Positions 34,980-44,809 of a stretch of 64,000 bases of DNA are shown here, piece after piece (position 1 is the first letter of the stretch; the number at the start of each line of letters is the position of its first letter). Source of the DNA: Zymoseptoria tritici IPO323 (Eukaryota > Ascomycota > Dothideomycetes > Mycosphaerellales > Mycosphaerellaceae). Made by a program: the position numbers and the translations under genes. The stretch is taken from contig NC_018203.1 of the NCBI RefSeq assembly GCF_000219625.1, positions 124,001 to 188,000 of the forward strand, written 5' to 3'. Below the pieces are notes generated by a model. That model was not told the DNA's origin. It was given only the letters and a program-made list of their open reading frames with translations, and did no database searches.

Positions 34980-36129
34980 CTCACGAACGTACAAAAGTCA
35001 AGCGCAAGTACACATTTCGATCACGACATCCCATCTTTTCCTGCAATCACTGTCCCGTCCGAACTCCCATCCTTGCCCATCTGACCATGCAGTTCTCTGT
35101 TCCTCCGGCCCTGATCGCCACGCTTCATACGCGCACGAATCTTTCCATCTGCCGGCCGGAACTATGGTTTCCTCCCAATGTACTCGACAGAACGGGACAA
35201 CATTCTACCGCGTCAACGATCCTCGCCTCTCATGACGTGCAACAACCTGGACGAGCACCTCACTTGGCTGTTACGCGCGAATCCATCAGTGCCAGCGGCC
35301 AACAGCTCACTTACGAAGTTGACGGCATCCTTTCCCACGATCATGGCGACACAAATGGGGGCGAGCACGCCACCAAAGCAACCCGTGCGAACGGCGTCGA
35401 GGTCTGGGGGGAGGGATTGTTGTGGAAGATGCGCCGATGTGGGCAAAATTGAGCTCGAGGGAGCCAGAAAATGGGGGAATTGGGATTTGTTACGGGCATT
35501 GAAAGGTGGAAGGAGTAGGACCGAACAGACAGCAGGAAGAGAGGATGAAGTGGTTGGGGACGTCAGCGAATTTGTCCCAAAATCGATGAGCGATGACCTT
35601 TTGCTGCTGTCGTGCCCACTGCAACACTCCCTGATGCACATCTGGTTTTTCCGGCATTAAGACTCAAGCATTCGCCATCATCACCAGTGACCCGTTAGTG
35701 CCGCCGTCGGAATTCCTCGTGCAACGGTACATGCGCCCGCACGGTACCAATCCACGTGTCGGACCCACGGGCATCGTCAGCCCGTTCCACGCCGTGCGAT
35801 CAGGAAACGACGGATTGCACTACACCACTGTGCCTGTCGTGTCACCTGCCGGGCCTCTGGAAGAGCACAATGTCGTTCCTGGCATTTGACAGCCAGTCAT
35901 CGACTGCTGTACTCCGCGCCACTGAGTACTTCAACCGGGGCATCGTCAATCATCCGCATGGATGCCTCTTGATTAACACCGTTGTTCACAGCTTGGATCG
36001 AATCAGCGAACGTGCCCGAAGACCACTCGAGCTTCCACCAGAGCATCTACAGAGTCATGATCAATCGTCCGACCGTGAGAACTTCCACAGACCTGGGCTT
36101 GACGCCACTGAGCTCTCAACAGTTCTCCA
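34980..36129. other. Stretch without a convincing gene
   Basis: A frame at 35084-35450 plus (MQFSVPPALIATLHTRTNLS, later SGQQLTYEVDGILSHDHGD) looks partly protein-like but has no recognised domain and no confirmed ends. Other frames on the same strand (35756-36208) overlap it in part. No RIP signature. Confidence 0.35.
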
Positions 36130-36262
36130 TAAGCGCCGCTCCTGCGATGTTGTCGACGCTTCGACACCTCATTCATCCTCGGGTTTGATGAAGCCTTCCG
36201 GAGCCTGATTTTGAAGTCAGCCATAAAGTAGCAACAACATCTTTACCGAGGATACTTGGCCG
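36130..36262 (+). repeat. Diverged dispersed repeat, partner at 505-640
   Basis: See the partner copy. This copy contains CCTCATTCATCCTCGGGTTTGATGAAGCCT preceded by GCCGCTCCTGCGATG, and ends in a CAACAACATC run. Confidence 0.45.
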
Positions 36263-36621
36263 ATACGAATCTACTCGACAACAATCGAGAACCGCTCACG
36301 CCGTTCATGTCACCAACGTGGTCGGGATCTGGGAAGCTTCGTCTCGACCTCGCCTTCACAACGACAACGACTCGCATCAAGATTTCATCTCCGCTCTTCC
36401 TGAAAGATGTGCTATCAACCCAGCATCACCTGCTCCGGCTGCGGCTGCCCACGTCCTCTCATAGCTAACTGATCAGCGACGAAGGACCTGGAACGGTATT
36501 CGCCAAAAAGTCGAACGGCAAGCCGCCTTCTTCAATCCTCAACGGTATCTAACAGTATCGGTCATGCGATCCACATCAAGGGCACCAGCTTTCTCTACGG
36601 TCATCTGGCTGATTTATGCAC

Positions 36622-37185
36622 TGCAAATGGACGATTGTTTGGCCGTACATGTCACTTATCTCCACGGCTATTTGGCTGTCCTGGCCACGGAACATGTACG
36701 ACTATTTGGCCGTACATATATCTTATCAGCACGACTATCTGTCTCGTCACTCCACTGAACATGTAGGACCATTTGGCCGTCCGGGCAAATGAAAATGTAC
36801 GACGATCTGGCTGTCCTGGCTATTGGACATGTACGGCTGTCTGGGCGTACATGTAACTTATCAGCACGACTATTTGGCTTGTCAGTCTACTAAACATGGA
36901 CGATTATCTGGCTGTCCTGGCTATCGGACATGTACGACTATTTGTCTCATCTGTCAGCTGAACATGCACGACTATTTGGCTGTCCAAGCTGCTGCAAATG
37001 TACGACTGCCTGCCGTTACCGGTACGATTACTCGGATGTCCTGGCTACTAGACATGTACGACTATTTAGCATTACCGGTACGGCTACTTGGGTTTCCCGG
37101 CCACTGGACATGTACAACCATTTGACGTTGACGATACGGCTGCTTGGTCGCTCTGACTACCAGACATGCACGCTAGATGGCGCAT
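36622..37185 (+). repeat. Minisatellite built on CATGTACGACTATTTGGC, about 18 degenerate units
   Basis: A core of the form (A/G)(A)CATGTACGACTATTTGGC(T/C)GT recurs at about 36622, 36662, 36691, 36729, 36758, 36793, 36826, 36863, 36893, 36927, 36961, 36995, 37021, 37051, 37077, 37107, 37132 and 37163. Spacing is about 26-40 bp (mean near 32), often alternating to give a higher-order period near 65 bp with CTGTCCTGGCTA or TTATCAGCA between cores. Open frames pass through parts of it (for example 36823-37125), encoding repeated Thr/Cys/Leu/Gly words. These follow from the repeat and do not prove coding. Confidence 0.85.
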
Positions 37186-37379
37186 CTTTCTCTAGCAAGC
37201 CATACTCTCATCTTCTCCAATCTCATCGCAACAGCTCGTCTTTCCTCGCCCAACTTCTTTCGAAAACTCAAGATGCCACTTCATGGCTCGCTTGTCGAGA
37301 TCATGGTCGTCTCCCTGCTGTTCCGGCTTGTCCATACATCAGGTGCATCGCTCTCTTACAGGCCACGAGTTTCCTCCTC

Positions 37380-37470
37380 TTTCATCTCATCAGCTCATCT
37401 CACCAGCTCGTCTCACCAGCTCATCTCCCCAGCTCGTCTTATTATCTCATCATCTCATCAGCTCATCTCT
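37380..37470 (+). repeat. CATCTCATCAGCT-type short tandem repeat
   Basis: Repeats of (T)CATCTCA(C/T)CAGCTCGTCTCACCAGCT and shortened forms occur in a pyrimidine-rich tract. It is imperfect, with a period of about 13 bp. Confidence 0.75.
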
Positions 37471-37630
37471 CCTCACCTAGCTTCCTCCGAACTTCAGGAT
37501 GCCGCTACTGCATTCACCAGCATCGTCAAAATCACTCCTTTAGGCGCACCAGCAGCAAAATCAAGCACGACATTGCTGTGCTTTCCGAGAAAGTGCACAC
37601 ACTGAAGAACGGCCGCAAAAATGAAGCCAA

Positions 37631-38372
37631 ATGATTCGGCAAGACGTCACGTCCCGGCTCGAACCTGCCAGCACAGAGATGGAAGCCAACTCCGCCCGAC
37701 AAAGCCGATCGGTTCGCACTGGTCAGGATTTGTCGGCTGTGTGCAGTGCCACGCTGCCGATAGACAACCATCGCAGATGCGCCCGCCGATCTTCGATTCC
37801 AACCCGCTTTGATCCGCAGTTGGTTCCGTCGAGACAAAAGAAAGACGAAGAAGAAGCGCAAGGCCAACAAAGGAAGCGAAAGGGCAATCTCTTCGGAAAA
37901 TCTCAAGTCGTCGATTCGGTCCTCGAAGATTGACGACTGGGTGGACCTGGCCACAGTCGCGCACTTTCCGACCTGCTGAAGTTCCATAGTCAGAAGTTCA
38001 TGACAGCAGACGAAGTAGCAGACCCAGAGCAAAGAATGGATGCAATTGGTGTTACTCTCGAGAACGAGAAGACAAAAGAGAAGCATTCCCGAAAGTTGAA
38101 CCAAGCTGCAGCAGACGACTAACACCAAGACGAAGACAAAGGGGAAGAGGAGGACGACGACGAAGAGGAGGAAGATAACGATAAGGAAGAGGAGGACGAC
38201 GAAGAGGAGGACGATAAAGTTCCGAAAAGCGATAAGCACCCAAGCGGCGAGGAGAATTTCAGTGGCGATAAGAATGTAGGTAGCGATGAAGGTCAAGAAG
38301 ACGACGAGCTCTATTCGGATCAAGAAGGCATCATACCACCGAGACGCTCCCCTCCGTTCATCCCCAGCTCAT
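37631..38372 (+). pseudogene. Highly acidic, charged protein relic
   Basis: The frame from 37631 encodes a basic/mixed region ending RKRKGNLFGKSQVVDSVLED and stops near 37933. After a frameshift, ALSDLLKFHSQKFMTADEVA leads into a charged helix. One TAA stop (where CAA would be Gln) is followed by a long Glu/Asp run interspersed with Lys (about 38124-38220), and then GEENFSGDKNVGSDEGQEDD and a Pro/Ser tail ending at a TAG near 38371. Acidic tails of this type occur on chromatin-associated and nucleolar proteins. Without a folded domain I assign no function. The antisense frame of the acidic run gives a spurious hydrophobic protein. Confidence 0.45.
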
Positions 38373-38639
38373 AGGATAGTGGGGATGATGCCGACCACAG
38401 CACGGATCAGGACGATGCTTCTCGGAAAGCGTAGCAATGCCGTGCCTGGTTGCGTTCGATTTGAGAATTTTCTCTTATCTCGCGAGACTCTCTACCAGCT
38501 ACGCCACTGGACGACTCTGCAGGTTGTCACAACGGCGACGCGGCTGAGAGGCAAAACGCCCCTCAAGTGACAAATTCCAGGTGAAATAAAGCCTCCCACA
38601 CCGGAATCTGTACTGCATTGGCTTTGAGTACACCACCGC

Positions 38640-39299
38640 ATCGGCGAGAGCGACCACCTCTCTGCTGAGTGCCGTGGGTAACCCGATGAACTGGCGGTGG
38701 AGTGGTAGGTGTGGAGGTCGGAGGCAGTAGGAGCTCGATTCGCCATCGCGGTGGCGTTTGCAAGGAGCGGAGCGGAGATGCACAGGGCGACATCGAGCCT
38801 GTTCAAAAGCTCTGCACAGTCTTGTCCATCCACGTCCAATGCTTCCATGAATCGCTTATTGTTGGCTGAGAGTGGTCGCCTCGTATGCTCCGAAGTCAAG
38901 GCATCCTCTCAATACCTCCGCAATCGTTCGATCGCATCCATCGGCGTTGCCAGCTTCAGACGTTCGCTCGCAGGATCCGTTCTGAAGGTTGCATCGAATC
39001 TGCTCTGCCACAAAGCAAAATCGGTGAGTGGCTTGATGTGGGCCTGCGCCAGCCTCAGCTGTGAGGTCGTCGCACAGATCGTGGAGGATGTCTTGGTTTC
39101 CTTGTCGGAGTTGGAGGACCATCAATCGGAGTATGCTTGTCTCGACGCTAGCAGTCAGACGACGGTCGAATGTCCAATATCTTCTCAGCGCCCTGGGCAA
39201 TAACTCACGAGGTGTCCAGTTTTTAATGTTGAGATTCCGATCGGTCAGAGTAGTACGTGAAGTGTCGAGCATCGACCGAATCCTGCCAAGATGCTGCAC
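38640..39299 (-). pseudogene. Relic of an unidentified protein gene
   Basis: A minus-strand frame (39299-38859) encodes LRRYWTFDRRLTASVETSIL, then LRQGNQDILHDLCDDLTAEA and a Cys-containing segment, ending ATTLSQQ-stop. A one-base shift at that point continues as LSANNKRFMEALDVDG, then LLNRLDVALCISAPLLANAT, to about 38640. The two halves join well, so this looks like one gene of about 220 residues broken by a single frameshift. The family is not recognised. The last ~94 bp of this stretch (38643-38736) has an inverted, diverged copy at 40369-40462. Confidence 0.4.
38643..38736 (-). repeat. Inverted diverged repeat, left copy
   Basis: On the minus strand this reads GAGCTCCTACTGCCTCCGAC, CTCCACACCTACCACTCCAC and CGCCAGTTCATCG, then CAGAGAGGTGGTCGCTCTC. 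The plus-strand copy at 40369-40462 reads GCTCCCACCACCACCGACC, TACACACCTACTGTCCCAC and CGCCAGTCCACCATG, then ACATGGAGCGACCACTC. By eye about three quarters of positions match, and both encode P-T-x-x-D-L-H-T-Y-x-x-T-A-S in the corresponding frames. The two copies flank the interstitial telomeric repeat. Confidence 0.5.
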
Positions 39300-39714
39300 C
39301 GCGCTGCATTCATCTTAATGCAAGCGCATTGAGATAATTGCACCTGGAACCGGGGGTCCCACCGTTCCAACGGCTCGTTCGGAAAGCTCTGAAACATGTG
39401 GAAAATCGTATGTTGCTTGCCCTTGAGCACTGCTGCCCTCTTCAGGCTTTTCCAGTCGACTGAAAGCGACCAGGATGGACGCCTTTGCGTGCCTGCACAA
39501 GGTGGAAGCAGTCTTCAATTCAACGATGTGTTGACAGGCGTCAACATCGGACTGGCGAGCCTTTTGCAAGACAATGTCTGTTGAAACATTCCTGCTTTGG
39601 CCATTGCCAGTGCTCGTGGCCATACCGTTGCTCATCGAGGATGAGCATGGAAGAGATGGCATCGAGCGAGGCGCGAGTCCTTCTCGCTTGAGCGTGCTTC
39701 AGCCGGAGGATGTA

Positions 39715-39740
39715 TAACCCTAACCCTAACCCTAACCCTA
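39715..39740 (+). repeat. Interstitial telomeric repeat (TAACCC)4TA
   Basis: Four perfect TAACCC units plus TA on the plus strand, equivalent to the C-rich strand of the TTAGGG telomere repeat used by most filamentous ascomycetes. On the plus strand, CCCTAA orientation is that of a left-hand chromosome end, so DNA to the right would have been chromosome-internal if this was once a terminus. At 26 bp it is far too short to be a functional telomere and lies in ordinary sequence on both sides. It is most likely a scar of a fusion, a healed break or repair-associated insertion. Confidence 0.9.
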
Positions 39741-40368
39741 TGTCACGATATGGATGGCAAGATCCTCCAGGCTTCGGCAAGTGCTCGATGGGCACGTCGT
39801 CTGTTGGAATCCAATCACTCGATCTTTTGCGCTGTGCGAATGATTCAATGCGTCTGGAGGCTGCAGTATCGGAACGTCTGAATCCAACTTGCGTGCAGGA
39901 CTTGAGGCGGTAGTTGAAATCAAAAAGCTTCGCCGTGATCGAACTTGCTGCTCTCTCCAGCTGTGGTCTGCAGATACGAGTGGTCGAGTCGAGCTGGATC
40001 TGCAGGTCGGCGTTCTCGGTCCAAGCATATCAAGAAGATGATGACGCTGATGTATACCGCATCTCCAGCATCCCATTGCTTTCCAAACAGCTTTCACTGT
40101 GCCATCGTCTTTGGTTGCGCCCATCCTGAATGAAGAATCGACCCGGGCCCTCTGCCTTCTGGTATGTGCCTTAACAGGTCATCTCTTCAGACCAAATCGA
40201 AAGAACGGGAGGAGTCTGGTCAACCAAATACCCTTCGTATCCATGGTGTTAGATGCTTTGGGTCGACGGCATCAAGTGACGTTGTTCATGCCGGAGGTGT
40301 TTGAGGCCTCAGGCACCACTTCTCGTATACGACACGGCGAACATCATCCACCTTCTTTCCATACACAA

Positions 40369-40462
40369 GCTCCCACCACCACCGACCTACACACCTACTG
40401 TCCCACCGCCAGTCCACCATGTCTCCACAGTCGAGACGCAGTTGACATGGAGCGACCACTCA
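40369..40462 (+). repeat. Inverted diverged repeat, right copy
   Basis: Partner of 38643-38736 in the opposite orientation. It encodes PTTTDLHTYCPTAS in the plus-strand frame from 40099, matching PTASDLHTYHSTAS of the other copy. About 0.63 kb separates it from the telomeric repeat. Confidence 0.5.
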
Positions 40463-41748
40463 CACCAACCGACGGCGACGGCCACCGTCACGGCGGCAAT
40501 GTCGAAGGCGAGCCTCTTCCATCGGATGAGGTCGAGTCCGCTCCCTGGCTGCCCAATAGCACATTGAATGTCGATTGCGCAGTGCACAACTCCAGCATGC
40601 CTGCCACCCACCGATTCAGGCCATCATCATACCGACTCACGCAAACGTCCCCATTCGATTTCGGCCACACGAAGAGTAGAGCTTGGAAAGAGCGCTCTCG
40701 CCAGGCTTGAGTGGATTCTTCAAGGCCGGCGGACAGTGAGGGCGGAAGTGTTGAACACAGCGACAGTGAAGCGCATGCCACGAATTCACGATCGGGACCT
40801 TCTGCGCGCCGCGACAGCGAATTGACCGATCTGCCCACCGGAAAGCACAGCTATCTGCAGGGGGAGATTCGCCGAGTGTTTTGAAGCAGAAGCGTGGACG
40901 GGAGCAAGGAAATGATCACAACTTCGACGAGCGGGCAATGAAACGCCATTCTCTGGTCTTCGGGTCGAGTTCCTCACCAGAGACGAAAGCGGCGCCAGTG
41001 GTGGACGAGGAAGCTCCAGGAGCGGATGACACATACTTGAAATTGGCACAACGAATGAAGCTATCAACAGCGGCTCGAATCAAGGCTCAACTGCAGGTGT
41101 GCACAGAGCCCGGAAGGAGGTTGCGCGCTCGGATAATAGTTCCGCTGGCTGCAGGACCTTGATCGAGTGCCCGCTTCAGGCTTGCGCTGCTTCGTTGGAC
41201 ATGCAGGCTGCGCTTCTGGGGCCTTCTTGGGACATGGAGGTTTTCTGGCCGCAGACTGCCACGCCTAAATTGACTGGTCGAGCATCACCGGCAGAAAGTA
41301 TTGCATCCTACAAGGCGCGTACTCCCAAGCGTAAGGCGCCTGAGAGATCGTTCCCGAGTTCTGGTGGTTCCTGCCTTTGTGAGGAGTATGCTGCTCACGA
41401 CGGAACGGCGATGCAGGCCGCGTTGATGCAGTTCATGGTGTACAAGCTGAACAAACTTTGGCCGACCACGCTTCACGAGGACATGGAGGGTTGCGTCGGT
41501 TCTCACGGCTTCTGCCCTCCTCGCAGTTGCTCCGTACATCGTCGTCCACAACTCGTTGCAGATCTCTGTTCGGCGCGAAGAGAAGCATTGGACCACAAGC
41601 GCAGCTGCTTACCTTTTCCTGCGCTGTCAGGAGTTTCCCGAGACATGATCGTCATGCAATGTATCGGGAAGTCGTGGAACCGATTCCACCTGACTAGCAG
41701 AGGGTTTGGGACATTCCCTGTGTCCATTAAGAAGACCCACGAAAACTC

Positions 41749-41913
41749 AAGTTCGTCCTATATCAGGGCGGCGAGACCACGCTCTTCCTTCTCGCCAATT
41801 TCATCCACCGATTTGCGCCGTACGGCCACTGCTCCTCGGTCCCGACATCCGCTTGGTATTCGCCACAGCATCCAGACTCTCCAGGATTCGACTACCATGT
41901 CCGCCAAATTTGA
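41749..41913 (+). pseudogene. Fragment of an unidentified, partly hydrophobic protein
   Basis: In this frame the sequence reads KFVLYQGGETTLFLLANFIH, then RFAPYGHCSS and PQHPDSPGFDYHVRQI before a TGA. The texture is that of a folded protein, unlike the Arg/Ser-rich readings of the other two frames. About 250 bases upstream another frame gives VLTASALLAVAPYIVVHNSL, a possible transmembrane helix. The two may belong to one decayed membrane-protein gene, but this is a guess. Confidence 0.25.
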
Positions 41914-42374
41914 CATCATTCGACCTCATAATCTGCATTCACGCACGAAGTCAGCCCAGTCTCGCGAATCTACACGAACCGAGCTCGGAACAGTCGCGTT
42001 CCAGGTCAAGACCACTGCTCCCAAGCCGTACGTCCATGGATCATTCTACAGCGCAGCCACCTCATACTGACCACCGACAACAGATACTGCGTGCTCCTCA
42101 TCTCCGGCCAATCCAGACCAATAGCGATGTCGGGGTTCAAGTCTCCTCCAAGCGAGAGATGAGGATTCTCCAGTGGGCGCCCGATGCCACCAGGAGTTCC
42201 AGACGCACGATGCCGCGAAAATCACTTTCACTTTCACTTTCACGATTGACAGTGAGATGCACAAACCTCGCATCGTCGACACGTCTCTTTGCTCGACCCG
42301 TCAAAGGTCTATTTGCTACAAACACTAACCTATCAGCGCTGACCTTCACGATACCAGCCACTATGGCCATCGAC

Positions 42375-42517
42375 ATGTGCTTCGCTTTGGCGAAGTTCTC
42401 ACATGTGACGAGACCAGAAGCGACTGCCGAGGCTCCATGGAACCTCACCATTGCCGACAACGTGTTCGTGATCCTCAAGGGGCACGGCTCGATCCACGGC
42501 ACTGCGCCTCTTGCCAT
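42375..42517 (+). pseudogene. 143-bp duplicated coding-like segment, copy B
   Basis: Gap-free partner of 25762-25904 in the same orientation. Here the frame continues only to a TGA at about 42549. Upstream of the ATG a CTAAC..CTGAC..CCAG stretch (about 42326-42359) resembles a fungal 3' splice region, so the segment may have begun as an internal exon. Confidence 0.45.
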
Positions 42518-43088
42518 GAGATCGGGCTCAAATCTTGAGCTCCGAGCATGACGGATGACTGATCTCCCCTTGCTGCGCACTTGTACAGCAATTCTCCGTC
42601 GCGTTCGCAGCCATCTGTATCGCCGCTGTCAAAAGCTCTGTCAATGTGGCACATCTGGTAGCCGACCAAAGCTTCCAAGAAGCCAGCAGCGAGAAAGCAG
42701 CCTACCACCCAGCCAGCTGTCAATGCTGACGATGGACAAGGAAGGCAAACGCGATTGAAGGCAAAGAAGAAGGCCAAGCCTGTCGGCATTGAGGAGACCG
42801 CCACAAGATTGACCGATGACGACAGCTGGCCTTCACTCGTAGAAAGCTATGCTCTGTCAAGCTCCGCGATTCTCGACGTACAGCCGCTTAGCATCTTGGA
42901 TCAAAGTAGGCGCAGAAAGGCGTCAACGAAATTGCAAACGATCGCCCTCCCCGCCGATGACCCCACCGCAGCTACGAATACCCTCGCCGCTTGGAACTTC
43001 CGCTTCCGCATTCGAGATGCTCGCAAGGAGGAAGGTGTCAAGCTCCGGAGCGCTCGATCCCCGAATCTTGGCACTGAGCTCTTGGGCC

Positions 43089-43313
43089 GCCGTGTGCATG
43101 CTTTCCAGCACCACCGCCATCGTCGAGGCCTGATCCGCTCTGCCTAACGATTTCGATCTCATGTACAGCAAGCGCGCTCTGATCCACTGGTGCGTCGGCG
43201 AGGGTATGGAAGATGGCGAGTTCTCCGATGCTTGCGAGGACTTCCCTGTGCTTGAGAGCGATTACAAGAAGGTCGCTTCCGACTCCGCCGAGGGTGATGA
43301 GGCGGGCGGGTAG
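43089..43313 (+). pseudogene. Alpha-tubulin C-terminal fragment
   Basis: A continuous frame of 74 codons encodes AVCMLSSTTAIVEA-stop, then [19 protein letters not shown], then [20 protein letters not shown] and an acidic end. This matches the C-terminal helices H11-H12 and tail of alpha-tubulin, the microtubule subunit. The TGA falls exactly where the family has an invariant Trp (TGG). Trp and Tyr are replaced elsewhere (HWCVGEG for HWYVGEG) and the tail lacks the usual final Tyr. Nothing convincing of the GTPase domain lies upstream, so this is an isolated pseudogenic 3' end. A TAG closes the frame at 43311. Confidence 0.75.
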
Positions 43314-43383
43314 TGAGACCGAATACTCGACGATGACGGATCATGAAGGTTTCTTGTGGGTAGCTTGAGTGCAGACACGGCAA

Positions 43384-43530
43384 GTGTACGCCGACGAGGA
43401 AATGGAGGAGGGCAAATACTGCGAGACTCGCGAGGATGTGTCTCCGCTTGAGTGCGACCACAAGGAGGTCGCTGCCGACTCCGCCGCGAGTAGCGAGGAC
43501 AATGAGGAGAGGATCTTGTGGGTAGCTTGA
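43384..43530 (+). pseudogene. Tandem second copy of the alpha-tubulin C-terminal tail
   Basis: Open for 48 codons, this frame encodes YADEEMEEGKYCETREDVSP, then LECDHKEVAADSAASSEDNE. It aligns with [20 protein letters not shown] and [15 protein letters not shown] of the copy about 196 bp upstream, and some residues (EEME, REDV, EVAADS) are closer to normal alpha-tubulin. Both copies are followed by CTTGTGGGTAGCTTGA (43353 and 43515), showing that the flank was duplicated too, with about 34 bp of length difference. A local tandem duplication of a tubulin 3' end is the simplest reading. Confidence 0.65.
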
Positions 43531-44809
43531 CTTCAGACATCGCAGGTATTCATTGACACATGGCGCAATAAGCCGCTAACGAGCTTCCAGAAATCGTTCC
43601 CTTCACCTCAAATTGCATGTCAAGGTGAGCTCCATTATTTCGTCAACCTAGCTCGGCTCGCATTGGGCAGAGGCGCACGCAGCCGTATAGCTGCTCCTGC
43701 TCCTGTCACACCTGAGCAGTGAGGGCGCTTCCCACAGCTCCCGACGCCTTCACGACCGCACCATCGCACGCCTGTTGCATAGCAAGCAATCCGTACGATC
43801 CGGCCTTGGCAAGACACACCATCCTTATACAGGTCTTACCAGCCCCTATGATGTTCCGAGCATTACAGCAACTCGCATCCTCTCCCGCGGCTTTGTTGTA
43901 TTTACGCCTTGCCTCCTGAAGGCTGCGCCAATCAATACGTCAGAGGACACCATGCAAACTTGTGGCAGCCCCTACGCACCAAACACCACCAGCGGCGGAA
44001 AAGAAAATGCAGCGATGGATGTTATGAAGACATGCACGACGAAACAGAATGTCGATCTCGAGTATGAGCCCCAGTGAATGCCGCAGTCATCAACAACGAA
44101 AACTCCACGCCACAGCCATGGATGACCAAGAATATCTCGACCCGGACTTTGATTCGTCGACGGTGACAATTCCACGCCTACGATCGATTCTGCTCGCGCA
44201 CACAACAGGTGTTCACCATGCAAAGAAGCAACGGCTGAATAAGTTGGTAAACACCAGCGTTATATCACGCAAGCTCCGGGCAGCAAACGCAAGAGTGAAG
44301 CGCACAAGCAGAGGCACAAGCAGAGGCATCGAGGATATCACGACAGGATGGAAAGGGACCGGTGCACGCGATGAGTCCGATGATGAAGTTCCACCAATAC
44401 CACCGACGCCAGCGACCGGTCGCAGCAGTCGCCGGACCACCAGGTCTCGAACCGAAGAGCCGCAAGAATACGACTCCACTCCACGCAACGACCAGGCATA
44501 AGATTTGCTCTCGCAGCCGTCCTTGCTCGGGACTCCCTTTTTAAGCCAGCGCCGTTAGTTCCTGACGTTTTGCCGTAAGGATGGCACCTTCCCTTCTGCG
44601 TCCTCTCCTTTCGCGTATCAGCCAAAACAATGCAATGAAAGTCGTCGATCATGGCGTTTGGAGATTCGTTAGCTCTGAGTGCGGATATCTCACGCATGGA
44701 TACGATGCCGGCTTTTGACTGTAAATTGCTCGCAACAGGGTCTACTGCACCAAAGAGCATTGAACCAGTCGGGATGTGCTGATGGCTATACCTGGGCCCT
44801 GCCAAGCGA
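43531..44809. other. Stretch without a convincing gene up to the transposon block
   Basis: A plus-strand frame (44049-44501) encodes a charged region with RVKRTSRGTSRGIED and ends among Arg/Thr/Ser residues. It contains a 12-bp direct repeat (AGAGGCACAAGC/AGAGGCATC). No domain is recognised. CpA and TpG are at ordinary levels until about 44810, where they collapse. Confidence 0.4.

Larger units (their letters stand above)
39300..41740. other. Stretch without a convincing gene, containing the telomeric repeat
   Basis: Medium-length frames on both strands (39315-39662 minus, 40099-40710 plus, 41099 onward plus) show no recognised domain. The frame beginning at 41099 starts at a GTG and spans sequence that reads better in other frames further down. 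Interesting landmarks in it are the telomeric repeat at 39715 and the inverted-repeat copy at 40369. Confidence 0.4.

Noticed and set aside
36622..37185. Regular spaced repeats resembling a CRISPR array
   Set aside because: Spacing is irregular, spacers are themselves repetitive, units are degenerate, and the DNA is fungal. It is a minisatellite.
37532..38323. Minus-strand 263-codon frame with a very hydrophobic N-terminus, looking like a membrane protein
   Set aside because: It is the antisense of a Glu/Asp/Lys-rich coding run: GAA/GAG/GAC triplets read backwards give Leu/Phe/Val. The plus-strand reading is the sensible one.
41099..42070. Plus-strand 323-codon frame
   Set aside because: It begins at GTG rather than ATG, and several internal stretches read as better protein in the other frames (for example 41749-41913), so it is probably a composite chance frame.
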